Shown piece after piece: positions 16,545-25,717 of a stretch of DNA of 64,000 nucleotides; within the stretch, counting starts at the first letter, position 1, and every line of letters starts with the position of its first letter. Location of the stretch: contig NZ_RQVT01000050.1 of assembly GCF_004010055.1 (NCBI RefSeq), forward strand, positions 62,001-126,000. Reading direction: 5' to 3'. Both the position numbers and the translations under genes were made by a program. The notes beneath the pieces were generated by a model that was given only the letters and a program-made list of their open reading frames with translations, had not been told where the DNA came from and did no database searches. The DNA comes from Psychroflexus aestuariivivens. Its GTDB lineage: Bacteria > Bacteroidota > Bacteroidia > Flavobacteriales > Flavobacteriaceae.

Positions 16545-17586
16545 CTTCGTTCTTTCTTTCATTGAATAAATTTAGGCGTTGTACCCAAGCTGTTTTACGT
16601 TCTAAAAACATAATATCTAGTAATACCAAAAATATACCAAAGCCTAATAACCACTGAAATTTACTTTCAAAATCTGCATATTGCTTAGCTTCAAATTCTG
16701 TTTTTTCAATTTTTTGTAAGGCTTCGGTGAATTTTTCAACTGCAGTTGAAGTGCTGCTACCATCTATATATTGTCCGTTGCCAATTTCAGCAATTCTGGT
16801 TAAAGTTTGTGTGTCTTTTCTTGTAATTACAGTTTCACCTTGATTGTTTTTTAAATAAGATTGAATAATCCCATTTCGTTTAATAGGAATTGGCCCGCCT
16901 TTTTCTGTTCCGACACCAATTGTAAATATCTTGATGCCTTCTTCATTAGCAATTTCTGCAATATCTGTGGCATTCTCATCATGGTCTTCACCTTCAGATA
17001 AAATCACTAAAACTTTATTGGTTTGGTCATCATCATTATAGTAAGACCGCGACATATCTATAGCTTGAGAAATTGCAGTTCCTTGAGATGAAACCATTTC
17101 GGTGTTCATGCTTTGCAAAAATGTTTTGGTACTGGCGTAATCTGTGGTAATTGGAACTTGTGGAAATGCACTGCCCGCATAACCAATCAAACCAATGCGG
17201 TCTGCCGCTAAATTGTCTATAATTTCTGTAATAATTCGCTTGGACTTTTCTAACCTGTTGGGTGCTATATCTTCTGCTAACATACTTTTGGAGACATCCA
17301 AAGCAAAGACGATATCCACACCTTCTCGCTTTATTGTTTCTAACTTGTTACCGATTTTGGGGTTAACAAGTGCCAAAACAAAACACGCCAAGGCTAATAA
17401 TAAAACGATAAATTTCAAATTTGTCTTAAATGCTGAGCGCTTTGGTGCTAGTAGATTGAACAAGTCACGATCGGCAAATTTTTTTTGAGTTTTACGCTTC
17501 CAAAATATGTAAAATAAGAAAATAACGACCAATACTGGAATAACCGCTAAAAACCAAAGATAGTATTTTTCTTCAAATATTATCAT
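16534..17586 (-). CDS. batB: BatB, von Willebrand factor A domain membrane protein
   Basis: This 350-aa protein has two N-terminal TM segments (about residues 10-28 and 58-76), a VWA domain (about 88-290) and a C-terminal TM segment (about 310-328). MIDAS residues are 'DVSKSM' near residue 96 and 'QGTAIS' near 168; the third loop reads 'LSEGEDHD', with Glu where the sister protein BatA has the usual Asp ('LSDGEN'). It starts at 17586 and overlaps the batA stop by one base (TAATG), so the genes are translationally coupled. It is part of the Bat complex. Confidence 0.9.
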   Translation of the reverse strand: MIIFEEKYYLWFLAVIPVLVVIFLFYIFWKRKTQKKFADRDLFNLLAPKRSAFKTNLKFIVLLLALACFVLALVNPKIGNKLETIKREGVDIVFALDVSKSMLAEDIAPNRLEKSKRIITEIIDNLAADRIGLIGYAGSAFPQVPITTDYASTKTFLQSMNTEMVSSQGTAISQAIDMSRSYYNDDDQTNKVLVILSEGEDHDENATDIAEIANEEGIKIFTIGVGTEKGGPIPIKRNGIIQSYLKNNQGETVITRKDTQTLTRIAEIGNGQYIDGSSTSTAVEKFTEALQKIEKTEFEAKQYADFESKFQWLLGFGIFLVLLDIMFLERKTAWVQRLNLFNERKNEDER

Positions 17587-18587
17587 TACACAAAACTTCT
17601 AAATAAGGTGAATTTCAATAGTAATTCTAACAATAAAATAGCGCCGGCAATTATCAAAAATAACCTGTATTTTTCATCGTAATTATAAAATTTGAACTCT
17701 TCGATTTCTGTTTTCTCCAAGCTGTCTATTTCTTCATAAATAGATTTGAATTTTTCATTATCAGTAGCCCTAAAGTATTTCCCTTTAGTTTTTTCAGCTA
17801 TGCTTTTAAGCAATTCTTCATCTATTTTCACATCAACACTTCTGAATTCAAACTGACCATTTGGCAGAAGAGCGACTGGAGAAAGTGCTTTCCCATTACT
17901 TCCCACACCAATTGTATAAGTTTTGATATCGTATTCTGTTGCCAATTGTGTGGCTGTGGTTGGATCTATAAATCCTGCGTTATTTTCTCCGTCTGACAAT
18001 AATATAATTACTTTGCTTTTGGCTTTACTGTCTTTCAACTTGTTTACTGCTGTTGCTAAACCCATGCCAATAGCTGTTCCACCTTGTATGGTTTGCGATT
18101 ATTGCAAATCGTTTATTGATTTTAAAATAATTGTTTTATCGCTTGTTAAAGGCGTTTTTGTATAACTTTCTCCAGAATACACGACTAGACCTATGCGGTC
18201 ATTTGGTCGACCTTTTATAAAGTTAGTTGCAACTTCTTTCAAGGCTTCCAAACGATTTGGTTTCAGGTCTCGTGCCAACATACTGGCAGAAACATCTACT
18301 GCCAGAACAATATCAATTCCTTCTGTTTTTTTGACTTTTGTTGTTACATCGACTGTCCTTGGTCTTGCCATTGCAATGATTAAAAACACCAAAGCCAACA
18401 TTCGAAATATAAAAAGCAAGGGTCTTAGTTTAGCTAATGTGCTTTTTTCAAAACCCTGAACTGAAGAAATTTTTAAGGTCGCATTTTGACGATTTTTATT
18501 GACAAAATACCATAAAATCACCAATGGAATGGATAACAAGAGCCAAAACCAAGCTGGGTTTTCAAACGTGAAGTTTTCCAACATCAT
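17586..18587 (-). pseudogene. batA: BatA, VWA domain protein, interrupted by one in-frame TAA
   Basis: One continuous frame of 334 codons (18587 to 17586) reads as a full-length BatA except for TAA at 18101-18099. Before it: two TM segments and 'VDVSASM', the first MIDAS loop. Directly after it, still in frame: 'SQTIQGGTAIG' and 'MGLATAVNKL', holding the MIDAS threonine, then 'LSDGENNAG' with the MIDAS aspartate, and a C-terminal TM near 'LFLIIAGAILLLELLLKF'. Neither half has the complete metal site. The start overlaps the upstream gene stop by 4 nt, and the stop overlaps batB by 1 nt, so the coupled layout is intact. It may be a true nonsense mutation or a sequencing error; no frameshift is involved. 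Confidence 0.88.
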
Positions 18588-20239
18588 CTTTTAGATTTTT
18601 TGAATTCAACAGCATCAAGAATACGTTGTGCAATTTTATTGGCATATTCATCATCAGATTTGTGAATTATAGTAATCTGTTGATAACCGCCTTCACTGAA
18701 ATTTAATATTTGATATTCTTTCTTGATATCTTCTTTGGTGATTGGATTTTCAATAGCGAAGCTTCCAAAAACTTTGACGCCATCTACACCGTTGATGGTT
18801 TTAAAATCTTCTGTTTTAGAAATAATATTGTAAGCGCCTTTACTTTCCAGATTTTTATAAACCCCTTCAACAGCAAGATCTAAATCTATTTCTCGATTTT
18901 GTTTGAATTGAATTTGACTAAAAATAATATACAAGTCTTGATACAAAGAGCCATCTACAAATGTTTCTATTGAGGCAATTTCTTGACTCGAGTCGGCATT
19001 GTTATTCAGCTCTGTTCTCACCAAAACATCGGGTGTGGTTATCTGAACTGGCGGTGCTCCATATGCGCTAGTAATCCATTCGCCCTCCAACATTTCTTTG
19101 GTGGGGTTGCCAAAAATTTTGTCTTGAACATAGTCGAAACCTTTGGTTGCAACAAGTGAAGTTGCAGCGGCAATAAGCAAAACTAAAACTGAAATACTTG
19201 CAATAATCCATTTTTGCTTTTTACGTTTTTGTGCTAATTCTTCCTGAAAAGCCTTGTCTTTTTTACGCTCTTCTTGAGTTTGTTCTGGAATGGAACTTTG
19301 TACTTGCCTAATGAAACGTTCTACATTTTTCCTATCATTTTTCAATGTAATAACATCTGGTTGTATGTTAGCAAATTTCGCCAAATCTGCTCGCTGAAGT
19401 ATCGCTTCATATTCAGTTATAACTTTGTCTTTCAGGTGTAGTTTTCTCTTAGATTTTTTCAACTTCAAGGCATCAATAAGTTCTTTGGTGGTAAATTCCA
19501 AAGCTCTAACTTCAATTTTTTCTTCAAGATAACGTCTAGAAATATTTGTCAATTCAGAGATGTAGTATTTTAATTCTCTGGTTTCCAAAGCTTCACTCTT
19601 ATCAAGTTCTAGCAGAGATATTTTTGCTTGTTCAAAAGGTGGAATACGTCGTTTGGCTTCGTCCTTTTTCTTTTTCAATTTGAAAAATAATACAAACAAA
19701 CCTGCCAAAATCAGAATAATTAAAAGTGCCCACCAAACCATTGACGGAATGTGAAAGGGTTTTTCGAATGGAATAGCAGGTTTTGCAGGATACATTTTTT
19801 GCTTGGTCGTGTCTACCACAACATCATTGACTTGAATCTTTAGACTATCAGTATAAAAAGCTTTGTCATTGATTTTCACCATTTGTGGCGGAATAGTGTA
19901 ACGCCCAGAATCAAATTGCGTGAGTTTATAAATTTTTGACAATTTATAAAATTCTGCTTCCAGATTGGTTGTGTCTATTTTCAAAACTTCCACCATTTCC
20001 AAAGGCACAAATGTTTGATCTTTTGGAAATGTGACCACATCACCGGTGCTGACTTTTGAAACTTCAATCTTATAATCTATTTGTTCACCAATTTTGATGC
20101 TATCACGACTACTTTCAAAAGTAACTTCTTGAGCAAAAGCTTGAAAATTGAAGACACACAAAACCACCAAACAAAATACTGTTTTGCTGTAATTTAAAGT
20201 TTTATGCCTTAAAAATGTACTCATGCTTTTCATATTCAA
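18584..20239 (-). CDS. bat-operon membrane protein, two TM segments, function unknown
   Basis: This 551-aa protein has a signal peptide (ending at 'FQAFAQ'), an Ig-like module ('VTFESSRDSIKIGEQIDYKI', about residues 38-150), TM1 near 168-188, a cytoplasmic helical region (about 190-340) resembling DUF4381-type proteins ('ELKYYISELTNISRRYLEEK'), TM2 near 345-363, and a C-terminal domain of about 180 residues outside the membrane. The position between DUF58 and batA is that of the unnamed protein of flavobacterial bat operons; the first half fits. The second TM and C-terminal domain look like an extension. It overlaps batA by 4 nt. No function is known. Confidence 0.75.
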   Translation of the reverse strand: MNMKSMSTFLRHKTLNYSKTVFCLVVLCVFNFQAFAQEVTFESSRDSIKIGEQIDYKIEVSKVSTGDVVTFPKDQTFVPLEMVEVLKIDTTNLEAEFYKLSKIYKLTQFDSGRYTIPPQMVKINDKAFYTDSLKIQVNDVVVDTTKQKMYPAKPAIPFEKPFHIPSMVWWALLIILILAGLFVLFFKLKKKKDEAKRRIPPFEQAKISLLELDKSEALETRELKYYISELTNISRRYLEEKIEVRALEFTTKELIDALKLKKSKRKLHLKDKVITEYEAILQRADLAKFANIQPDVITLKNDRKNVERFIRQVQSSIPEQTQEERKKDKAFQEELAQKRKKQKWIIASISVLVLLIAAATSLVATKGFDYVQDKIFGNPTKEMLEGEWITSAYGAPPVQITTPDVLVRTELNNNADSSQEIASIETFVDGSLYQDLYIIFSQIQFKQNREIDLDLAVEGVYKNLESKGAYNIISKTEDFKTINGVDGVKVFGSFAIENPITKEDIKKEYQILNFSEGGYQQITIIHKSDDEYANKIAQRILDAVEFKKSKR

Positions 20240-21103
20240 TTATCTGGATTTGAAATATCCAAGTAGTTTGATTACATAATTTTCATCTACGCGTGAGCTT
20301 AAATATCCTGAACCGCTCAATTTAAATGCGCGTTCAAAATAGCTGACTCGATCGTGATAATAATTTTTATATTTCTTTCTAGTTGAAGCACTTCCAGTAT
20401 TTACCCATAAAGCTTCACCCGTTTCAGCATCTTGCATTTGAACCATGCCGAGATTTGGCATTTCTGTTTCCTTTTCATCATAAATTCTGATGCCAGTCAC
20501 GTCGTGTTTATTACCCAAGATTTTTAAAGTGTGTTCATATTCATCCGTAAGAAAGTCTGACATTACAAAAACAATAGCTTTCTTCTTCATCATATCTATC
20601 AAAAACTTAAAAGCTTTGCTCAAGTTGGTTGTTTTGTTTTCTGGTTTGAATTCTATCAATTCACGGATAATCCTCAACACATGCGTGCGTCCTTTTTTCG
20701 GTGGAATGTAAAGTTCAATTTGATCTGAAAATAACATCAAACCTATTTTATCATTATTTTGAGTTGCAGAGAACGCCAAAGTTGCTGCAATTTCTGTGAT
20801 AATATTTTTTTTGAAAGTAGAACTTGTTCCAAAAGCGGTTGATTCTGAAATATCGACCAAAAGCATCATGGTCAATTCTCGTTCTTCTTCAAAAACTTTC
20901 ACAAATGGTTCGTTGTATCTAGCGGTAACATTCCAATCTATAGAACGGACATCGTCGCCAAATTGGTATTGCCGAACTTCACTAAAAGTCATACCACGAC
21001 CCTTGAAGGTAGAATGATATTCGCCACCAAAAACGTGGTCGCTCAGTCTACGGGTCTTGATTTCTATTTTTCTGACTTTTTTTAGAAGCGCTTTCGTATC
21101 CAT
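20240..21103 (-). CDS. DUF58 domain-containing protein
   Basis: The 287-aa protein carries the DUF58 signature near residues 40-60 ('YQFGDDVRSIDWNVTARYNE') and a VWA-like core ('MLLVDISESTAFG' near 82-94). It is cytoplasmic. In bacteria DUF58 proteins are nearly always encoded next to MoxR ATPases and VWA proteins, as here. The role is thought to be in assembling or activating the Bat complex; that is inference. It lies 92 bp after moxR and immediately before the two-TM protein gene (stop and start are adjacent). Confidence 0.93.
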   Translation of the reverse strand: MDTKALLKKVRKIEIKTRRLSDHVFGGEYHSTFKGRGMTFSEVRQYQFGDDVRSIDWNVTARYNEPFVKVFEEERELTMMLLVDISESTAFGTSSTFKKNIITEIAATLAFSATQNNDKIGLMLFSDQIELYIPPKKGRTHVLRIIRELIEFKPENKTTNLSKAFKFLIDMMKKKAIVFVMSDFLTDEYEHTLKILGNKHDVTGIRIYDEKETEMPNLGMVQMQDAETGEALWVNTGSASTRKKYKNYYHDRVSYFERAFKLSGSGYLSSRVDENYVIKLLGYFKSR

Positions 21104-21195
21104 ATTACTTCTCCGAATATTTTCAGTAAAATCAATTTTAAAATTTTCCTGGGGTAATTATTTTCGATTTATAGGGTTAACTAAAATAAATCGGT

Positions 21196-22200
21196 TTAAG
21201 GAACTTCAACTTCGTTAATGATTTTGCTAATAAGATCTTCAGATTTAATGTTTTCGGCTTCAGCTTCGTAAGTGATTCCTACTCTGTGTCTCAAAACATC
21301 AAAAACCACAGCGCGTACATCTTCTGGAATTACATAACCACGACGTTTGATAAATGCGTAACATTTGGCGGCAATTGCTAAATTGATACTACCACGAGGA
21401 GACGCACCAAAACTGATGAGTGGCTTGATTTCTTTCAACTTGTATTTTTCAGGATAACGCGTTGCAAAAATGATATCTAAAATGTATTTTTCAATTTTTT
21501 CGTCCATATAAACTTCACGAACAGACTTTTGAGCACGCAAAATTTGTTCGGTTGTAATGACTGGATTCACTTTTCCAAAACTGTTATTTAGATTAGCACG
21601 CATTACTAATTGTTCGTCTTCAATTTTAGGATAATCTATAACTGTTTTTAACATAAAACGGTCAACTTGTGCTTCTGGCAGCGGGTAAGTTCCTTCTTGT
21701 TCTACTGGGTTTTGAGTCGCCATCACCAAAAATGGTTTGTCCAAAATGAAAGTTTCGTCACCAATCGTGACTTGTTTCTCTTGCATAGCTTCCAGCAACG
21801 CAGATTGAACTTTAGCCGGCGCACGGTTGATTTCATCCGTTAATACAAAATTGGCGAAAATCGGGCCTTTTTTGATACTGAAATCATTCTCTTTCATGTT
21901 GTAAATCATGGTACCAATAACATCGGCCGGCAACAAATCTGGCGTAAATTGAATTCTACTAAAACTGCCTTGAACAGCTTTTGCAAGCGTGTTAATAGCC
22001 AATGTTTTAGCCAATCCTGGCACACCTTCCAAAAGAATGTGACCTTGTCCTAAAAGTCCAATCAACAAACGTTCTACCATGTGTTTTTGCCCTACAATTA
22101 CCTTGTTCATCTCGTTGGTAAGAATATCTACAAAGGCGCTTTCCTGCTCAATTTTTGCATTTATAGACGCAATGTCTACATTTGATTGTTGTTGTTCCAT
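21196..22200 (-). CDS. moxR: MoxR-family AAA+ ATPase
   Basis: The ATG at 22200 (334 aa) is preferred; in-frame upstream codons to 22296 add 32 residues without family similarity. Walker A is G59-V-P-G-L-A-K-T66, Walker B is 'VLTDEINRAP' (D122-E123), sensor 1 is 'VMATQNPVEQEG' and the arginine-finger region is 'LPEAQVDRFMLK'. MoxR ATPases are chaperone-like and act with VWA-domain partners. It is the first gene of the bat cluster. Upstream 171 bp separate it from the M23 peptidase gene; no perfect -7 box was found there. Confidence 0.95.
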   Translation of the reverse strand: MEQQQSNVDIASINAKIEQESAFVDILTNEMNKVIVGQKHMVERLLIGLLGQGHILLEGVPGLAKTLAINTLAKAVQGSFSRIQFTPDLLPADVIGTMIYNMKENDFSIKKGPIFANFVLTDEINRAPAKVQSALLEAMQEKQVTIGDETFILDKPFLVMATQNPVEQEGTYPLPEAQVDRFMLKTVIDYPKIEDEQLVMRANLNNSFGKVNPVITTEQILRAQKSVREVYMDEKIEKYILDIIFATRYPEKYKLKEIKPLISFGASPRGSINLAIAAKCYAFIKRRGYVIPEDVRAVVFDVLRHRVGITYEAEAENIKSEDLISKIINEVEVP

Positions 22201-22371
22201 AATGAATTTCTTATAGCTATATAACGGTAACTTATAATTGGTTGCAAATTGAAAATTTAATCGATTATCTGTTGTTAATGCTTGGTTAAAAATCATTTAT
22301 TAACGCAAAGCTTATGAATTTTAAGGTGATTTTAATGTTTTATTTTACTTCAGTAGATTTTCGCAACTCAA

Positions 22372-23580
22372 TTACATCTTGTAAATCCACTGTTCTGGAT
22401 TCAATTTGGTCATGTTTTTGAAAAGTTGAAAAAATAAAGTGGTTCGTCCAGAAGAGGGATTTCTTGCGACTTCACCGATTTCCTGGTTTCTAGAAATCTT
22501 ATCGCCTGATTTTACGTACACTTTTTCAATATTATTATAAACTGAAATATAGTCACCATGTCTAATCATAACAGTCAAATTTGCGCCTGGAATTTTACTA
22601 ATTTGGCTTACAAAACCTTCAAAAATAGCTCTGGCTTTTCCGTTTTCTTCGGTGTCGATTCTTACGCCATTACTCATAATTTTGGCAGTTTTCACAATAG
22701 GATGTGGATGTTCCCCAAAACGCATGGAAACCACACCAGATTCTACTGGCCAAGGCAATTTCCCTCTGTTTTCTTGAAAGTCATTTGCCAATGCTTGGGC
22801 TTCTGGTGTCAATTTGAAAGTAGTTTTAGATTTTGAGCCAACTTTTTTATTTTCTTTAGCAATAGATTCTTTTATAATTCTGTCGATTTCTTTTTCTATT
22901 CGGTTGACTTCTCTTTGTTTGGCATTGAGTTCTTTGGCGTATTTTGATTTTTGCTGATTGATACTTGCCAAAAGTTGTTGTTGATTTTTCTTGTCTTTGA
23001 CCAAATCATTGCGGGTATTCCGGTTTTCAGCCAGAATCTGTTCCTTATCTTTTCTTTGTTCAAATAAAATTTCGTTGAGTTCTTGTAATTTTTTGGTTTG
23101 TTTTTTGACTTCTTCACCTTGTTTTTTTCGATAACTGGTGTATTGTTTCATATACTGAATCCGCTTATAAGCTTGCAAAAAGGATTCAGAAGAAAAGAGA
23201 AACATAATTCGGCTTTGGTCAGATTTGCTTTTGTAAGATTTTTCAATCATTTTGGCGTAATCTGCTTTCAACTTCTCTAATTCTTTACGAAGTCGGTCTA
23301 TTTTATTGGCGTTTTCGTTGATTTCCCTTGTCAGCAAATTCGCTTCTTGATTATTAACCTGAATAAGCCTTTCTGTAGCTTGGATTCGCTTTTGAAGATC
23401 CTGATATTCCGTTAAGGCAGATTTACTCTCTGCTTCAGTGGATTTTAAAACTTTGTTGATATTATTAATTTCTTGCTGAATCTCTTGACGTTTGGCTTCC
23501 AGCTCCTTACGTGTTTGTCCTAAAACGCTAAGCCCGCAGAACAAAAATAATATACAATATGAGATTTTGAAATATCGCAT
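22372..23580 (-). CDS. EnvC-like murein hydrolase activator (M23/LytM domain)
   Basis: The 402-aa protein has a signal peptide, a long coiled coil (about residues 20-250, full of K, E, Q and L: 'KELEAKRQEIQQEINNINKV') and a C-terminal LytM/M23 domain (about 280-400). The peptidase domain begins 'LPWPVESGVVSMRFGEHPHP'. It lacks a full H-x(n)-D and HxH zinc set ('VMIRHGDYISVYNNIE' has HGDY, not HGH), which is the EnvC-type activator pattern rather than an active hydrolase. It probably acts in cell separation by activating amidases. It overlaps the DUF4292 stop by 1 nt, so it is coupled. Confidence 0.9.
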   Translation of the reverse strand: MRYFKISYCILFLFCGLSVLGQTRKELEAKRQEIQQEINNINKVLKSTEAESKSALTEYQDLQKRIQATERLIQVNNQEANLLTREINENANKIDRLRKELEKLKADYAKMIEKSYKSKSDQSRIMFLFSSESFLQAYKRIQYMKQYTSYRKKQGEEVKKQTKKLQELNEILFEQRKDKEQILAENRNTRNDLVKDKKNQQQLLASINQQKSKYAKELNAKQREVNRIEKEIDRIIKESIAKENKKVGSKSKTTFKLTPEAQALANDFQENRGKLPWPVESGVVSMRFGEHPHPIVKTAKIMSNGVRIDTEENGKARAIFEGFVSQISKIPGANLTVMIRHGDYISVYNNIEKVYVKSGDKISRNQEIGEVARNPSSGRTTLFFQLFKNMTKLNPEQWIYKM

Positions 23581-24338
23581 TAAAGTTTGATTTCTATATA
23601 ATTGTTAGGAATTGAAAAAGGAAAAGTCAAATCTTCATCAAATGTCAAGGTTTTATATTCAATATCAATTTGAATGTGTTCGTCTAATTTCTTGGCTTTT
23701 AGTTCTATTACTGAAGGAAAATTATGACCGTTGACCTCCTGAAATCTCGGATAATTTATTTCTAGACTTTCCTGTTTTGTATTCAATAGAGATTGCGATT
23801 TTATTTTAAAATTATCTGCATTGATTTTGGCTGCATAAGCTAAAGTATTTTCTATCATTTGGGTGAAAACGTAGTCGTTTTCATCAAATAGCATTGCTTT
23901 CTTATCGAGTTCGAACATTGCATTACCGATCAATAAATTCTGAAGATTTTGAAAGTTAACTTTAATTCCTAAGAAATTTTCTGCTAAGGAAAAATCACCA
24001 TCGAAGTAAGTTCCTTCTAATTTTTCGTAATACTGAACCCGATCCGGCGTGATATAAATTTTGGCTAAAGGCAAAACGCCCATCAACTTGGCGCTCATCC
24101 AGATGGCTTTATCTTTTTCGATTCTATATGTAATGCTGATGGATTGAGATTGATCTTCGGATTTGTAGCTCGCCCTCATTCTTCCATTTACTGTTTTGAA
24201 ATCAGATTGATTTTTTTCAAAATTCTTTAAAACTACGCGTGCCGATTTTTCTTTAGCACTAGACTCGCTGAGTTGTTTTGATGATTTGCAGCCCACAAAG
24301 GACAAACATAATATCAATAAAAATAGTTTCATCTTCAT
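23580..24338 (-). CDS. DUF4292 lipoprotein
   Basis: The 252-aa protein has a lipobox-type signal ('LILCLSFVGC', Cys near residue 17). The DUF4292 body follows, with 'VNGRMRASYKSED', 'SISITYRIEKDKAIWMSAKL' and 'PLAKIYITPDRVQYYEKLEG'. It probably has a LolA/LolB-like fold and sits at the outer membrane; the function is not settled. One-base overlaps join it to the TPR gene before it and the EnvC-like gene after it. The gene order TPR-DUF4292-EnvC is conserved in Flavobacteriia. Confidence 0.88.
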   Translation of the reverse strand: MKMKLFLLILCLSFVGCKSSKQLSESSAKEKSARVVLKNFEKNQSDFKTVNGRMRASYKSEDQSQSISITYRIEKDKAIWMSAKLMGVLPLAKIYITPDRVQYYEKLEGTYFDGDFSLAENFLGIKVNFQNLQNLLIGNAMFELDKKAMLFDENDYVFTQMIENTLAYAAKINADNFKIKSQSLLNTKQESLEINYPRFQEVNGHNFPSVIELKAKKLDEHIQIDIEYKTLTFDEDLTFPFSIPNNYIEIKL

Positions 24339-25711
24339 TATTCAGTCATTTCATTTATTTTCTGCTGATATTTCTCAGCCAGATCAGTTTTTCCCAATGC
24401 TTGAAAAGCCTTTTCTAATTCTTTGTAAAAATTCAATTTTAAAGTTTCATTATCAATAATATAATCTACACCTTCTTCCAGAGTTTGCACGGCTTGTTCG
24501 GCTTTGCCAAGATTTCTTAACGCCAAACCTTTGCTGTAAAATAGTACCGCTTGCGTTGGGAAAAGTTCCAAGGCTTTCGTACTGGTTTCTAGCAAATTTT
24601 CAAATTCCTGTAATTCTATTTCTAGTTGAATGATGTTTTTAATCAACTTAAAATCATTGGGTTTATTGCGCAAAGCCTGACGATAATTATCCAAAGCCTT
24701 GTTTTTGTCACGCGATTTATAAAACTCGCCCAATTCTGCTTTACTGGAAGTGGCTTTTTCTGAATCCAGCGCAGAATCCAAAACTTCAATAAAAGCATTT
24801 TGGGCTGCGGCATTTTCTACTGCAAAATCTTTAAACGCCTTAATCACTTCAAGTTTGTCTTGTTCTTCTAGAGTCAAGCTTTGTACAACTTTTTTGCTGT
24901 ACTTTTTGGCTTCAAATAGATTTGCGGTTGCTATATAATTTAATGCTAGTTCAGCATTTAGTTCTGGAACTTGCGCATCGATTTTCTCTAAAGCTTTACC
25001 TGTAGAAATCGCTTTCTCATATTCATTTTGTTGTCTATACAAGCGCATCAAATTGAGATAAGCACGAACATCTTCTTCCGATTCTGAAATTCTATTTTGA
25101 AAATACTCGATGCCGTTTTGGTAATTTTTGCTTTCCTTGTAAATTACCATTCTGAAATCGTCTCGAAATTCATCAATCCCTTCACGCTGATCGTACTTAT
25201 CAAGCGCTTCTAAAGCATTTTGATACTGATCTTGAATTAAATATAAGTTAGCTAGTTCTTGAAAATAGAAAACTTCAAATTTTGATAAATATTCGGCTTT
25301 TTCTATGGCTTTTTCATAGTCTTTTGTGACTGAATACAAGTCAAAAAGTTGTCTATGAATATTGATATTTTTGGCAAACTCTTTATTGTTTAAAGTTTTC
25401 AACAAATAATCTTCAGCTAGTTTGTAAGATTCAATGTCGAAATAATTCTTTGCCAATTCAAAAAAAACGGCAGGATTATTCTCATCCAAACTCAAGCATT
25501 TTTGCAAACTTTGGATGGCTTTATCTTGATTTTCAACAGCACGTTCGGCAATGGCTTTAAAAAAATACTCTTGAAACTCATCGTCATTATTGCCTAAATC
25601 ATCAACATTTACTTCGTCTGTGAGATTGTTTTTATCTTTTTCCTGGGAAAGAACTGGTAACATTCCCGAGCAAAGTGACATTAATGCAATGCAAATGAGT
25701 TTTTTTTTCAT
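24338..25711 (-). CDS. tetratricopeptide repeat protein
   Basis: This 457-aa exported protein has a signal peptide ending near 'LPVLSQ' and about ten degenerate TPR units from residue 45 on ('EFQEYFFKAIAERAVENQDK', 'NPAVFFELAKNYFDIESYKL', 'DVRAYLNLMRLYRQQNEYEK', 'QAVLFYSKGLALRNLGKAEQ'). It probably is a periplasmic or outer-membrane scaffold. It stands in an operon with the nucleotidyltransferase (6 nt before) and DUF4292 (1-nt overlap). No more specific role can be given. Confidence 0.85.
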   Translation of the reverse strand: MKKKLICIALMSLCSGMLPVLSQEKDKNNLTDEVNVDDLGNNDDEFQEYFFKAIAERAVENQDKAIQSLQKCLSLDENNPAVFFELAKNYFDIESYKLAEDYLLKTLNNKEFAKNINIHRQLFDLYSVTKDYEKAIEKAEYLSKFEVFYFQELANLYLIQDQYQNALEALDKYDQREGIDEFRDDFRMVIYKESKNYQNGIEYFQNRISESEEDVRAYLNLMRLYRQQNEYEKAISTGKALEKIDAQVPELNAELALNYIATANLFEAKKYSKKVVQSLTLEEQDKLEVIKAFKDFAVENAAAQNAFIEVLDSALDSEKATSSKAELGEFYKSRDKNKALDNYRQALRNKPNDFKLIKNIIQLEIELQEFENLLETSTKALELFPTQAVLFYSKGLALRNLGKAEQAVQTLEEGVDYIIDNETLKLNFYKELEKAFQALGKTDLAEKYQQKINEMTE

Positions 25712-25717
25712 TATTTA

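Noticed and set aside
24750-25711. The TPR, batC and batE repeats as possible DNA tandem repeats
   Set aside because: The similarity is at protein level only (degenerate TPR helices); there is no nucleotide repeat.
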